DNA of 64,000 nucleotides, taken from positions 11,487,501 to 11,551,500 of the forward strand of contig OU612070.1 in assembly GCA_914767715.1 (NCBI GenBank), given 5' to 3'. Below, piece by piece: positions 48,086 through 60,905 of the stretch; within the stretch, counting starts at the first letter, position 1, and each line of letters begins with the position of its first letter. A program made the position numbers and the translations under genes. The notes below the pieces were generated by a model. It ran no database searches. It saw nothing but the letters and a program-made list of their open reading frames with translations, and was not told where the DNA came from. Source of the stretch: Membranipora membranacea (taxonomy: Eukaryota > Bryozoa > Gymnolaemata > Cheilostomatida > Membraniporidae).

Positions 48086-51000
48086 TCAAGACATTTCACA
48101 GACAAACGGTCTTTTAGGACCACATCCAATGTCATTCATTTTCGATCTGTATTTCATTTCAGCGCAAAACTCACCTGGAAAATCAAGAGTCAAACACATT
48201 AACACATTAGATTAACACATTAGAACATCACATATAAGGCTCAACCAATAGTGCATGTTTTTTATTTCGAGGGGAAATCTGGCCTGTGATAAAAGTGATT
48301 CTGAAGTTGCAAAGAAGACAGATTGTTGTATACAAACTTACTCTCGTGGTTTGGCTCTCCCTTAACCCAGAAGGTAGAATCGAGAGACACTCTTGGTCCT
48401 ACGTTCTCTGGTTTAGCTGTGTCTGTTGAGTAGACCCAGTAAAAGGGTCCATTGACTCTTCGTGCTCCAACCCACATATTTTCAGGTACTGTGAAAACAA
48501 AGAAAAGAGTTGGGTTAATTATCTTTATTGCAGTAGATTGGAGTTGCCTGCATTTCTACTTGCCGGCAGCAGAAAGTGCAAGTTATCTTATTAAATCTAT
48601 CGGCGGTCCATACCAGCTGTGTCCATGTGGATATATGTGAATATTGTGCAGAAGAAAGGGAAACTATCTGCGTAAATGCTGTAGGAATATAAGATAATGT
48701 TTAAACGATCCCGATTTATGGGATTTATAGGATCTTTGCTCAACGAAAACGTTGTTAATTGTAGATTGTAAAAGCAAGGATTTGGTCACAAGCAGTTGCA
48801 AATGTTAAGTTTTGTGGTCGAGCTGCATGATTATCAATCCAATGGTTTGGATAGCTATCTATATTCGACAGTGAAAATTGGAATGATATCTCAGTGCCGA
48901 TGATGGTCACTCACTTTCTGTGCCCATAGATTCTTTTAGCAGTCTTTTCATATTAGAAAATTCTTGGTAGGTCTCAAAAGTAACGAGATGTGCGCCGGCG
49001 GTTGTCATACAAGTTCTCATAGCTTCGCTCCATGTTTGTGGCGTTGAATGAAACTTATAAAAGCTGCTTCCATATGTGAAGTCACTAACGTCTGAATAAT
49101 ATAGGCAAGGTCAATGAAATTCATATTTTTAAAACAAACATAATTTTCTGATAGTTAATCCTCTGTGGATTGCAGTAATAAGCTGTAACACCTTATGCAG
49201 AAATTATACATTAGAATGCCGTACTAGATGGCATTAGATTTCATTTAGTTTCTTCTATAAAAGTATTGAAAGTAGTTTTTTTTGTGGGAATTGTGCTAAT
49301 TCTGCAATTCCCACTATCTATGTACATACCGAGAGGACATTTATGTTATTTGATATTATTGGATTTCTAATGTCCTGAGTTAGATAGCTGATTTGGTCGA
49401 TGAGTATCATTGCCATCCAGTAGAGTCTTTCTTTGTAATAAAAACAGTAACTATCTTATCTAGTGTCTATGTCAGTGGCATTGCATTATCAAACACTCAA
49501 ACTCTATGAAATGAGTGTTTGTCAATGCGATGCCACTAACTTGCATAGCAGCCATCTGAACAATGACACTAGTCAAGATCAGACTTTTTACCTAATGAAA
49601 CTTACAGTGATATTTGTATATCATATTCTGCATGTCATAAAATGTTAGTCCGCTGGTCATGTCTTTCCCGTTTATGCCTAAAAAAGAAAACAGAATATCA
49701 TTCTGTATGTTGAGCATCTTTTGATAGTTCAGACTACAGAAAATCGAGAGTCAAAAGGGTGCTAGAGAAATGAAGTATAGGACAACCCTAAAAAATGATG
49801 CTGACATCTTTAGTTGATCAAACAGTTTGCCGTTGTACTCTGGTGGAATAATCCATATGACGCTCATTGCTTTATTGCGCCTTTATATTGGAAAATGATC
49901 TAGTATTAACTCACCGTCAATACCAGGCGTTCCATCAATACCAGGTGTCCCATCAGTTCCATGGGTTCCATCGATGCCAGGAACACCTGGCGTTCCATCC
50001 ACTCCATGACGACCATTGGAACCATCTGTTCCATTGTACCCATCCCTTCCATCAAGGCCTGGCGCACCTCTAATACCACCTGACATGGAACCATAGGTCA
50101 GATACTATATAATAACATGAATTTATTCACATCAATTAAATGCCGTCAAACCTTATTTTGTTTCAAGTTACCATCAAGTCACAGGATCAAGCTATGTGAT
50201 CAATTTACAGCTAAATTTAATCATGATATATGATGCCTTTTCAGAGTTTACCAAATTTAACATTCTATTTCCCTTGTTGAAAGCAGCATAGCTGGTCTAC
50301 AAACTACATGGCCATGTCGGTTTTGAATCCACTTGGCTATGTCATTGTTTCTTCATTGGGCGATGATATTCATATTGACATTAGCACTGTGGCAGCAGAC
50401 ACGTGAACTTTTAAATTGTTTATGTTTTGAGCGCATCAACATTGAGATAAATGTAAGCATCAAAACGTTTCCTGTTTTGACAAAAATCATGTACGTGGTT
50501 TTTCACTCAAATTCAAAACCATTTGTATGCAAAATGGTAGTTATATATCCCAAACAGTGGATATAGTTCTATAGTCCATGTGCTCTCGCTAGTTCAGAGT
50601 CAGACTCAACTTACTTTTTGCTAAGGCGAGGAACAATGCTTCAGTTGTAGAATTAACAACCATTCCTATGGCTTCTAGTGAAAACATTTCATCCGTAGTA
50701 TATCCAGGATGACCTGGTATTTTCTGTAATGCTGCTGCTTCCCCTGCCTCTCCTAAATCAAATAGAGTTATGCGGTATGCCAAAGTTTTACCTCCGTAGC
50801 CTCAATTCTCATATATTTGAGTTTGTGACATCACTAGCAGTGGAATTATCTGCAGTTAGATTAAGTGCTCAAGCTTGCCTTTTGTAACTGGAAGTGGTAT
50901 GCCAATATCAATCACATCCCCGTCTGGTTGGATGTGATTGATAATGGACTGCCACCACCTGTAACCCAACATTAGAGCACTATGCCAAACCTTAAGCCAA

Positions 51001-53519
51001 TGTTTCATTCAAGATGATCAACTTCTTGAAATATTTGAAAATGAAATTTATTATTACTGTTACGTCTGTATATTTTCTCAAACAAGTCTACCTGCACATG
51101 GTATGTTGCCACATGCTAAAAACTCACCCTTTTCTCCTTGTGTTCCGTTTGCACCAGGAGCTCCTTGTTCACCCATTTCACCTTGCCCTCCGTCCAATCC
51201 TGGCAGTCCAGGAAGACCATCAAACCCTTTATCTCCTTTGTCTCCTCTTGCTCCTTTTATTCCATCTACTCCAGGCGCACCTGGCAGCCCTGGCTCGCCT
51301 TTTCCTCCTCTTACACCAGCCATACCTGCAGCCCCTTGTTCTCCTGTTTCTCCTTTTAACCCAATCAGTCCAGTCATACCTGGAATACCCTTATCCCCGT
51401 TTGATCCATCCACTCCTGGACGACCTCCCTTGCCTCTATCTCCCTTTGAGCCAGGGAATCCAGCAGCACCTTTCAGACCCGGAATGCCATTTATCCCTGA
51501 AATATCATTATGGCAGCTTATGACTCTATTATCGATGCACGGTATAAAAAAGCAGTAACCTTACTCCTAGAAATCTGTAGAGCATACTTTATAGCGGGAT
51601 GGATGAAAGTTGCAGCAAAAACACTTTCCTGACGATAAATATTTGATGAAAACATCCTACCAGTCATGCCTTGCAAGCCTGTGGCACCCTTTTGTCCTTG
51701 TATTCCTTGTGCACCAGGTATGCCTGTTATTCCAGGTTCCCCTTTCAGGCCAATTTCTCCTGCATCTCCCCTAACACCTTTCTCTCCCTGTCTGCAAGCT
51801 ACAACAGACATCGAGGTGTAAGTCAATCAGACAAATGAGGTCAATAAGTTGTATCATGTAGTCATATATGTTGAACCAAATATATTTGCATCATACCTGC
51901 AGTATCATTTTATATTTAAAATTGTTTTGTGTAATGGCATAATTTATATGGTGTAAGCATTTTTAGCAGATCAGAATGATATATTAATCACTCAGACAGT
52001 AAATACACTGCAAGTTGAAGGGGGATATGTCCCTAACCCGAAGACTGTTTGTTTGTTTCTGCTATTATAGTTTGCTGGCAAATTTCTCCGAACCAGGTGT
52101 GAGAGGTTTCACTGAGATTCCAATTGCAATAAAAAGGTTATCCAAACCTAGAATTGATATTATCTCCTCCGGTAGTGGTAGAGTATCATCAGTCACTTCT
52201 CTACCATCCCCACCATCTTCTTCTTCGCCAGATGCGTACACCTCTGACTCACCACTTCCTTCACCCTCATCTTATAATTTTACACACAAATAAAAGAGTC
52301 ATGAATATCCATCTACATCTTTACTCTCAAAGTTTTTGCGCCTCCCTTATGAATTTTTCCTAAGCTAAGCCCCTGTTTAGAAATATCATATAAGCCTAAA
52401 GAGTTGAACGATCAAAGAGAAATGTGATATGAGGAAATGTGTTCTTCAAATTTTTCTCTCACTAATACAGGAGGATATGCGGGGTTGAACTCTGTCAAAG
52501 AAACACATGGATTGAGGTACCTTAAGTTGGAGCTCCTGCCTCTTTACAAGCGTGTGTCAGAGGACCCATGTCAATGATCTGCGTAGACTGCAGTTGGTGC
52601 ACTAGTTTTAGGCACCAACCTGTCTGCAAATAGAAATCAACTTGACGCCCATCATGGCAGCTGCATCCTGATTTCGCCGTTATATATCTCAAATTACAGA
52701 CATAACCAACAGCATTTAAGCGACCCCTTGACATAACCTGCTCGCTACCTACCTTCCGCTCCCAAAGCATGTATCTGTTCAGTCCGAATATCACTCAATG
52801 GTATAGTAAGTACTGCTTGCCGGCTGTTCAGTAAGTCCAATATCGAGGTACTGTTCTCTTCCCTCACTACCTAATGTGTAATGGTGAGCCAAAATATTGC
52901 GTTGATACTGTGATTAACTTTGATTACAAAAATGTTTTGCACAAAAAGTCGAGCTTTGGAAAACATGCCAAGAGTTCATTGGGTACATTTATTATAAAAT
53001 TATTCTTCATCAAAACGTGGCTAGACAGTTTCTACTACACTGTGAAAGTCTCGAATGGGAGAATATTTAAAAAAGAGGATCATCTACCTTTTGGGCTAGC
53101 TCATTCCAGAATATTTTAAATCTATCATAGTTTTCCTTTACGTCTTGTATTTTTACCGCAAGGGTGTTGGTATTTCCACTCATTTCGGCTCTCATCTCAT
53201 CCATTGATTGCTGCCATTCCTCTTTTGTCACCCTTCCATAGTTGACTATACTTGTGTCTACCAAACTTTGTATCTCAGAGAAAGTTAGAAGCTGCTTTTG
53301 AGCTGACGCTGTCGCTTGCTGCCGTGTATAGGATTGGTAGATTCGCTTATCAAGACTCCTATCGGTAGTCACCATGTAAACAAGTGCTATGAACCACAAG
53401 AGGAGATTTATCAAGCTGAGGACGATGGCGCAAATACTCAACTTAGATTTGATTTGTTTGCTCCTAGCTGATTTGGCTGACGACGTTGGTTTCTCTTCAT
53501 TGTCAGTACCTTTTGCCAT
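48086..53519 (-). CDS. Type II transmembrane collagen-like C-type lectin, copy 2, intact
   Basis: Ten exons (53519-53088, 52265-52148, 51798-51661, 51496-51128, 50752-50615, 50079-49915, 49677-49606, 49091-48915, 48488-48342, 48174-48086) encode 614 residues. Residues 1-28 are a Lys/Ser-rich cytoplasmic tail, 29-52 a membrane anchor (ICAIVLSLINLLLWFIALVY), 53-144 a helical stalk, 145-184 an acidic linker, about 187-352 Gly-X-Y collagen, 353-398 a spacer, 399-455 a second collagen rich in Gly-X-Asp/Asn, 456-477 a neck, 478-614 the C-type lectin domain. That domain has four cysteines, the EPN calcium/mannose-type motif and MND for WND. It should be a trimeric cell-surface pattern-recognition or scavenger-type receptor with its C-terminus outside (family knowledge). 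Exons 3-9 are all phase 1-1. It converges on CCDC97 copy 2. Confidence 0.87.
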
Positions 53520-55632
53520 CACTCCCTAGAAATAAAATTAAAATTGAACAAAATTCGACAGGGTCGACTGCGAACCTAATACAACGTTGTATTCTAACAG
53601 ACATTGTTCTGTGTTGAGTTATGATGAATTACAAATATACACTATGGCATATCCTGAGTAAAAAATTATTCATGATATGAAACGGGATGAATATGTCTTA
53701 CCATTTTCTTCCAGCTGTCATCTAGTATCTAATGCTGCCGCTTTGCTGAGTAATAACTGCTCGGGTTATCATGATTTTAACATATTATCATGAGACTAAT
53801 CTTTGTGACACTGAGTGTTTATGTTTTTGGCAACACAACAGGTTGTATACTAGACTCCCCTTTGTTTTCTGACCATTGGTTGTTAATCATTCATTCATAA
53901 TATTATCACGTTGTTTGTAAAAATACAGTCATACGTCATGAATTGTGATATTTTGTCACTATTTCTTTAACAGAGACCTAAAGTTTTCCTTTCCCATACT
54001 TTTTTCCTCTCTATTGACCCCTTAGAATTAAAATCCAGATCCACCCTTATTTTCAACATCCTGTGAATATTGAACTGCCTGTCAGTTTTAGGATAGCTGT
54101 CTTTACTTACACTGTTACATTGGGGGAGTCCCCTGCTTATCTTGTTTATTGATGACCTTTTTGCTTATGATGGGCTTTCTTTGTATACCAACTATGTTTG
54201 TGTTTGACACTAAATAATGTGATTTCACCATGCAGCATGATATGTTTGTTACAGTGTTTATCAAATGACAGAAGCTAACAAAAACGCGGTACAATTTTAC
54301 ATCACATGGGTTTATCACCCCAATTAGTGTCAGACTAAGAAAATTTTCATTCTGAATGAAATCATCGGGAATCTCATCTTACAATTTTTTGTTATGGGTT
54401 CAGGAGTTATTCAACACTTTGACAGGTAGAGACAAGTAATTTCACCGTAAACTGTATGTGTTTGCGTTGGTTTCGCATTAAATTTAATATTATCAAACAT
54501 AAAGAATATTATAGTATTCAACATTGTCAAGCTTGTAGTAGCCGGGGCAACTGCTATCCAGATTTGTTGCCTCTACAAAAAAGTACTCGCTCAATACAGG
54601 GTAAGCCTAAAGGAAAAATTTCTGGATTTCGAAAAAGCTGTGTAGATAAACGCTATACTCTATGTAAATCAAAAGTGGTATTTAGAATTAACCCTGAAGA
54701 TGCCAATTGATTGTTTTAGGTAGCAACTGATATTCCAACCCTTGTTCTCTGCTGCCTATCATTCTTCATTTGGGTTGTGTCAGGAGTTGTCCCTTATTAT
54801 AGGGGGTGCTGATCAGATGAGACCATAAAGTTGCACTTCTTTTTTTATGCTATCGTTGTAGCAGATCACACTTTTTGGCCTGGCCGCCAGGTATATTAGG
54901 ATAAAAACAAAACGAGCATAATTTCTTAGGCATCTCGTGCTGACCTACATTATAAGACCAAAATTAAGAGAGAATTAAATCCGATATTTATTATATTATA
55001 TTATGTGATAAATATATCATTCAAATAAAAAGAAACGATATTATTCCAGCTTTGAATTTTCTAAAATTATATTAATTCAGCCTGAAAATTTTGATTGCAG
55101 AAAAAAAATCCAGAATAACATATACATATTTAATGTTACTGTAATACAGAACAATTATATATTCAATAATTAATATATTTATATAAAAAAGCTTTTTGCT
55201 GCATATTATATGACACCTCCCTACCTCACACTGAATGTCATCGTGTTTGATCAGGTTTTTATTTTTTAATGTATTGTTATTTAATTTGACTAGTATTAGA
55301 AATTAAGATTTTCGGATACTTTTTTCTTTTAGCATATAGGTAGAACAATTGCAGTTAGCTGAAACCAAGGAGTTTTTACGGCAAAAGGTCTCATCAGATT
55401 TCTTTATGGCTTATACAAAAAGTTATGCAAAAGAATTGTCTCATCTGGAAATGATCAAGGGAGTTTACTCCGAAAACTAAATCCCGCTATTTATGCAAAG
55501 CTTGCCTGGAAGACTATCTTGAGCATATTTTTTGTTGATTCATTTGATTTTTCATTCGAGATTCAGTATTTACTGGTTTAATGATTTTCAAATCCTCAAT
55601 TTTCGTTTATATATAATCATATGATTGTGATT
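53520..55632. other. Lectin upstream region and intergenic DNA, unit 2
   Basis: The first part matches 15,543-16,490 closely and should hold the lectin promoter. About 950 bp at 54,480-55,430 is absent from unit 1. It begins with an 84-codon frame (54,456-54,710) containing CQACSSRGNC and a lysine-rich stretch, with no recognised family. The alignment with unit 1 (near 16,740) resumes at about 55,436. Confidence 0.5.
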
Positions 55633-57572
55633 TAGGCCAGAAGCAGCTATAGCATAAGTTGTTATGGCAAGGACAATATTTGATGGCAGGATACTGATCA
55701 CGTTTTATATTTCATTGATGTATGTTCTGTAAAATTCACCGGGTGTACCCAGTTGTAGTGGTCATATTTAGAAATTAAAAGGTGTTTTGCTTTGGCGTTA
55801 TATGTGTGGGGAAATAACTCCTATTCTGTGTAATCTAACAAATCTAATCATCAGGGAATTCCAGGTTGAAATTGCATTGTGGGATTTTGTTGACATGGCA
55901 ATAGATTCACCAAGTAAACTTGGAGAGAAGTCTGCTCGTATCAGACCAGCACAAATTGAAAAAATTCAATTGAATTATGTCAAACTTTGTATGGGACTAG
56001 TATGATATTGTGTGGTCTTAAGACCAGTGTCTTTGGGCAATTACAAACAACACTTTTTGATATTTCAATTGCCTCTTATGTCATTTTTTGGCTGGATATC
56101 TTTTGCATAACACATGAGCAAAAGAGTTCAATGAGTGCCTCACTTTTCAGCAAAGAAACCCAACTGTCAGAGTCTGAAAAACTTAGATATGCCAGCTTCG
56201 CATTCTTTCCTAACATGCTAATGACATGATATGGGGATATGCGGTAGCGCTGTCTCTCACCAACCACCTCACGCAATGATAAAACATATACAATGTAGAA
56301 CCCAGGACTATAGTCTTGACTTGTGCCAACTGCATCAAACTCTTGACTTCCCACTAGTAACATATCGATAGTGTGAATATTTGGGATATGCAGTAGTGCT
56401 GCGGCTGACCTCTTCAACTGGGTACACACTTTTTTCCTACATCAAATTTGTCTCACGCTATCATGTTTTGAGCAGTTTTACGTCTAGCCTGGTTTTTGGC
56501 TCGTTCTCATTGAGATGTAGTGCTGTCGCTGACCACCTTTTATAGGGATGTGATAGAATATATTGTTAAAATCATACATATAGTCGTGTTTCCTGCTGAC
56601 CATATTAATCACTTAACATTTCACTTACCTAACCGATTATGAAGAAAATTGCAGGTAAGCTGCCGCGCTGCCGCTGACATGATTGCTACAACAGGATACA
56701 CTCTCAATTTTGGATTCAGCACGTTGTTCTACCCTATATATACCCTTGTTTTAAATTGCGATATGCTGCCGCGCTGCCGATCTTCCGCTGACATGATTGC
56801 TACGACTGGGACTTGATCCATTTGTCTGCATTCCGAGTGGCTCCCGATCCACTGGTCACGCCGCGGCGTGACCAGTGGATCGGGAGCAACAGGCATGCAG
56901 GCAATTGGATCAAACTTGTTCTAGGTTACACCCTTATTTCTTTATATTCAGCACATTGTTATACCCTTGAAACACCTTTTATTTAAACTCTTAATATTTC
57001 ACTCATTAAAAGCAATTTTTAGAAGAAATGAGGATATGCTGCCGCTGACATGATTGCTACAACTGGGTACACCCTTAATTTTGGATTCAGCACATTGTTC
57101 ACCCTAGAAACACGCTTTATTGAATTCTTAACATTTCACTTATTATATGCAGTTTTGAGAACTATTGCGGATATGCTGCCGCAAGACAGTATCATACTAA
57201 TCTCATACAGATCTGACATTATACTTATTGAAATTTTTAAATTTGTCCTGATCTAACACAAGCAGACTTCTGCAAGTTTACTTGGTAAATAAATTGTCTA
57301 GTCAACAAAATCCCCACAATGCAGTTTCAACCTGGAATTCCCTGAAGATTAGATTAGTAAGATTACACAGAATAGGAGTTATGTCCCCACACATATAATG
57401 CAAAAACAAAACACCTTTTAATTTCTAAATATGACCTCTACAACTGGGTACACCCGGTGAATTTTACAGAAGAAACATCAATGAAGTATAATATGCGACC
57501 AGTTTCCTGCCATCAAAAATTGTCTGTGCCATTATTTTATAGAGCAGTTATAGCTAGGCTGCTTCTGGCCTA
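55633..57572. mobile_element. 1.94 kb long-TIR element, Mutator-like
   Basis: Inverted arms of about 340 bp (55,633-55,980 and 57,225-57,572) start TAGGCCAGAAGCAGC. The flanks ATTGTGATT (55624-55632) and ATTATAATT (57573-57581) look like a diverged 9 bp target duplication, and unit 1 has a single ATTGTAATT there. Long arms and a 9 bp duplication are typical of Mutator-like elements. The 1.2 kb interior has about seven degenerate repeats of GGATATGCTGCCGCGCTG.. at 56,233, 56,387, 56,516, 56,657, 56,760, 57,032 and 57,171, plus the motif ACAACTGGGTACACCC, which also occurs in the arms. No transposase is visible. Confidence 0.75.
56840..56887. repeat. 48 bp perfect palindrome
   Basis: Two perfect 24 bp arms meet at CCGCGG with no spacer. 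The left arm starts GCTCCCGATCCACTGGTCAC. The symmetry continues imperfectly to about 56,810-56,918. It is GC-rich within AT-rich DNA and lies inside the long-TIR element. It could extrude as a cruciform. Confidence 0.95.
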
Positions 57573-57581
57573 ATTATAATT

Positions 57582-59182
57582 CAAAACATTTAATCCATGC
57601 AAATACATAGAAGTTTTTTACAATTGAGACATCTGGCACAGACGCCTCACATCCCTTTTTTAGTATCAAAACCGGATTCACAACACAAAGTAGTTCCTAT
57701 AAATCAGGTTTACCATTATCGAGCCTATAATAGCAGTTGATTGGTTGCTGGAAGGTCATTCTGTGGGGCTGACACAAATTTATGGACATAATAGTGTATA
57801 AAAATAGCAAAGGGAAGCACCAAATATGATGATAGATGATACTGACATTGATTATTAAATTACCGTATTTTAGGCCACATCATTTAGCATTCTAGGGGAG
57901 ACAGTGCCTCCCTGCCTCCCCAATAACTACAGGCCTGAGCTGAAGTTGCCAAGGCTATAAACTTCCTTAAATCATATTCAACTATATCGCCGGATTGATT
58001 CATCTGATCTTGCTACTTTTAGATTTTTCAATTGAATTTTACTCAAATAAAACAGAAAATCTATAAACACTTATATCCTGAACTGTCACAACTTACAATC
58101 AGTTACACCCTGGTCCCTGATATCCATTTATATACCAAATATTACATCAATTGAGACTGTAAGGAAAAGGACAGCAGGATGTAAATCTATATAGGGTAGA
58201 AAACCATTTTCTAGGGCAGAAAACCATTTTCTGACACGAAAATAATAGGAGTAATTGTGTGCGGTTAACATACTCTAATAAGGTTTGATTCATTCATGCT
58301 TGTTTGCCATCTATTTCTGGAATGAAGCCCGTTGACTGAACAATCATAGTAGTATTAATACGACAGGTAAGTGGCACTCAAAACACATCACAGGTGCTGG
58401 AAAGAACATGTATTAGTTTTAATTTAGCCAGTTATGGGTGACCTTATAGCTAGCACAAAACTTTGGCCGGCTGAGGCGGGATTTTATATGAACTAAAAGG
58501 ATTAAATATTGGCTAGCAATAAATTTCGCCAAAATTAAACTCACGCTAATGTAATACTTTTCTCATCTTTGGTAAATCATTCTCTCATTCTTGGTAGCAA
58601 CAATCACAATGAAAATCTGTGGAGAGCATTACAGCATCTCGGGGGGGGGGGGGGCAGATAACAGGCTTAGATTTCATTTATTACAATTTCCAGATTGTTT
58701 GAGATATCAGTGATTACCCTCTGGCTAGTATCAGAGGGCTGGAAGTTTGAGAACATGGAGTAAATTATTTGTTTAAGAGAAAGACAAGGTTGAATGACTA
58801 AATATCATCACAATGTTTGGATGAGAAAAATTTCATGTTAATTTTTGTTAATTTATATCATAAGCTGATGGGATCAGGATGCTATACCTAAACTTAGGGT
58901 TGAATATTCATGACCAATACAATAAAATCAAGAAGCAAATGTGACAAAAGGCCATTTTTGGTAAAAGAAGTCCACTCAATTTCTATCAGCCAACCCCCAC
59001 AAAATCCCCTATATTTGATTCCTTCTTTGGAGCTGGAACTTAACGGTTTGACTCCGGATTCCTGTCTATATTGAGCTTCTTTAATCCTAAAAATAAATTA
59101 CTCGCTATGTTAACTGACTGCCAGCCGCAAGAATATTCAAAGTTAACAGTTACAAAAATTAGCAGGAACTCCTGACCGCAAA
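57582..59182. other. Intergenic DNA of unit 2, no gene seen
   Basis: It aligns with unit 1 at about 17,000-17,110 and again from about 22,890. A run of 14 G lies at 58,641-58,654. I see no exon. Confidence 0.5.
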
Positions 59183-59421
59183 GGTTGATTAAAATCAGGT
59201 GTCTTATCTCTCGCCCATCACGAGGCATGGGCGGCGAAACATTAGTGCCTTATTGGCTAGGCGGCAATGTCTGGGCCAATTTGCTCTCTGTTTGAAGGCA
59301 GGTCGGAGCACACCTGGGGGCCGACCAATCTCCAGTAGAAGATGGACTGCAGTGGGATTCAAACCCACAACCTTCAACACTTGCGTGTTGAAGTCCGGCG
59401 CTCTAACCAACCAACCAACCA
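59183..59421 (-). mobile_element. tRNA-derived SINE, family 1, second copy
   Basis: Reverse-strand relative of 9,887-10,128. It has TTGGTTAGAGCGCC in the head, a B box GGTTTGAATCCC, the body motif GGTGTGCTCCGACCTGCCT and the end GATTTTAATCAACC. The equivalent place in unit 1 (near 23,385) is uninterrupted. Confidence 0.8.
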
Positions 59422-60710
59422 GGGAGTACAATCTGATGACGCCATTGTCATGATATTTATACATCAGTTTAATTTATTTGAAGTCTTTGTTATCGAAAAA
59501 CAACAGGATCTGATCCATATTGTCGACTTTGTTCAGTCACATCAGAACTTTGCTGTCCTTAATACCCCGATTATTACCAAATATATAATCTTGCTTTGTC
59601 CAAAAATGAACAAAAACACTTTGTTTTCAAATTGAGTTTGCGCCAAAGAAGAAGTCTTATCTGATGTTTGTAGCCATAGCATTGAAAGGCTTTTTATTTC
59701 TATAATCGATCTCTATGTCCATCACTCACAGACTGACTCCTTGCTCAGGACACATGGATGCATGTGATGAGTATTGCCGTGGAAGGGGCCTCAGCTTCTG
59801 AGAGTCTTCAGTTTGCAAATTTCAAATATTCTGGCCTCAAATTCAACTGCAATCCTTTGACTACTTTCCCGGTTCTCCTGGAGTTATATGTTTGCAGTCA
59901 GCCTGCAAAATTAGAGCAAGAGAAAAATTCTAGTCTTCCCCTCAAGACTATGTCCATGGTCAATCCAAATATTGGTGTGTTCTGTCAAGAAGCTACCTTT
60001 TGTGAAGAGCTCAACAAAATATTGATTTGATGATGTTGTGCCATTTCAGTGAATAACTGAGGTAGAAAACACTGTCTTTATAAATGTGTATTCAATTCAT
60101 TAAGATTGCAAGCAATTTCAAAACAAAAATGTAATCATAGAGTTTGGGCTAGGTGATCACATTATTTGGTCTAGAACAACATGAACCAAGTGGAAACTCG
60201 GCGTCACATCACGCCACGTCATAATATAATTTAATTTTATAGGTTGATAAAAAAATGTGGAGATTTAATTTAGGATATGATGAGAACATAGGTGTAGGTT
60301 TACTTTCAAGAACACCAACTTTCAACCATGAGATAATTATTGCTATGGACATCAAATGAGATACATCCTGTGTTATTTTTGTAATGTGTCAAACATTCCG
60401 CACAGTTTATTACATACGAAAGTACTTTTATCAGCCATTGCGTGGGTAATAAATAATTGTCCGGTATAACAAACAATTTTTTGTCACTACATATTTTGCT
60501 ATGAAAGACGATTGCATGAACTCAGTCTAAAGAATTATTGTCGCTTCATTCATACACAAATCCCAGTAGGATTCATGACTGGCCAATTTTTTCAATGTAT
60601 TTTAATTTTTAATCTCTTAAAATATAATCTAACTGATTAATTTCGGACGGTAAAATAAACTTTATGTGCGCCTTGCTGTCGGTTTGTGTGTTATGTCATA
60701 CTTGTTGCAG

Positions 60711-60905
60711 CACCGCAGTGACCATGACTGTAGCAGTGTGTGTAAAGGTCATCAATTTCCTCGTGGAATCTCATGCCTTGATAAAGGTTGTGAATGCTAT
60801 AATGCAAATGGTACCTGTTACAACATCAGTTCTGCCTTTTGCAAGACTTCCAAAACCCTTCTGAGCAACAAGTTGACTACTCACCTGTCTTCAAACTATA
60901 TGTAG
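60711..60905 (+). other. Candidate cysteine-rich (CS-alpha-beta-like) exon
   Basis: After an acceptor-like CTTGTTGCAG the frame reads HRSDHDCSSVCKGHQFPRG, then ISCLDKGCECYNANGTC, and ends at TAG 60903-60905. The cysteine spacing C-x3-C-x10-C-x4-C-x1-C matches the C2-C6 part of cysteine-stabilised alpha-beta defensin-like peptides. The first cysteine and a signal peptide would have to lie in an upstream exon that I did not find. A possibly related frame (DACDEYCRGRG) occurs at about 59,749-59,800, also after an acceptor-like CAG. The whole region is missing from unit 1. There is no donor after it that I trust. Confidence 0.35.

Noticed and set aside
59758-60030. 90-codon plus-strand ORF starting at ATG 59,758
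   Set aside because: No signal peptide, domain or splice support; the cysteine pattern of interest is in another frame.
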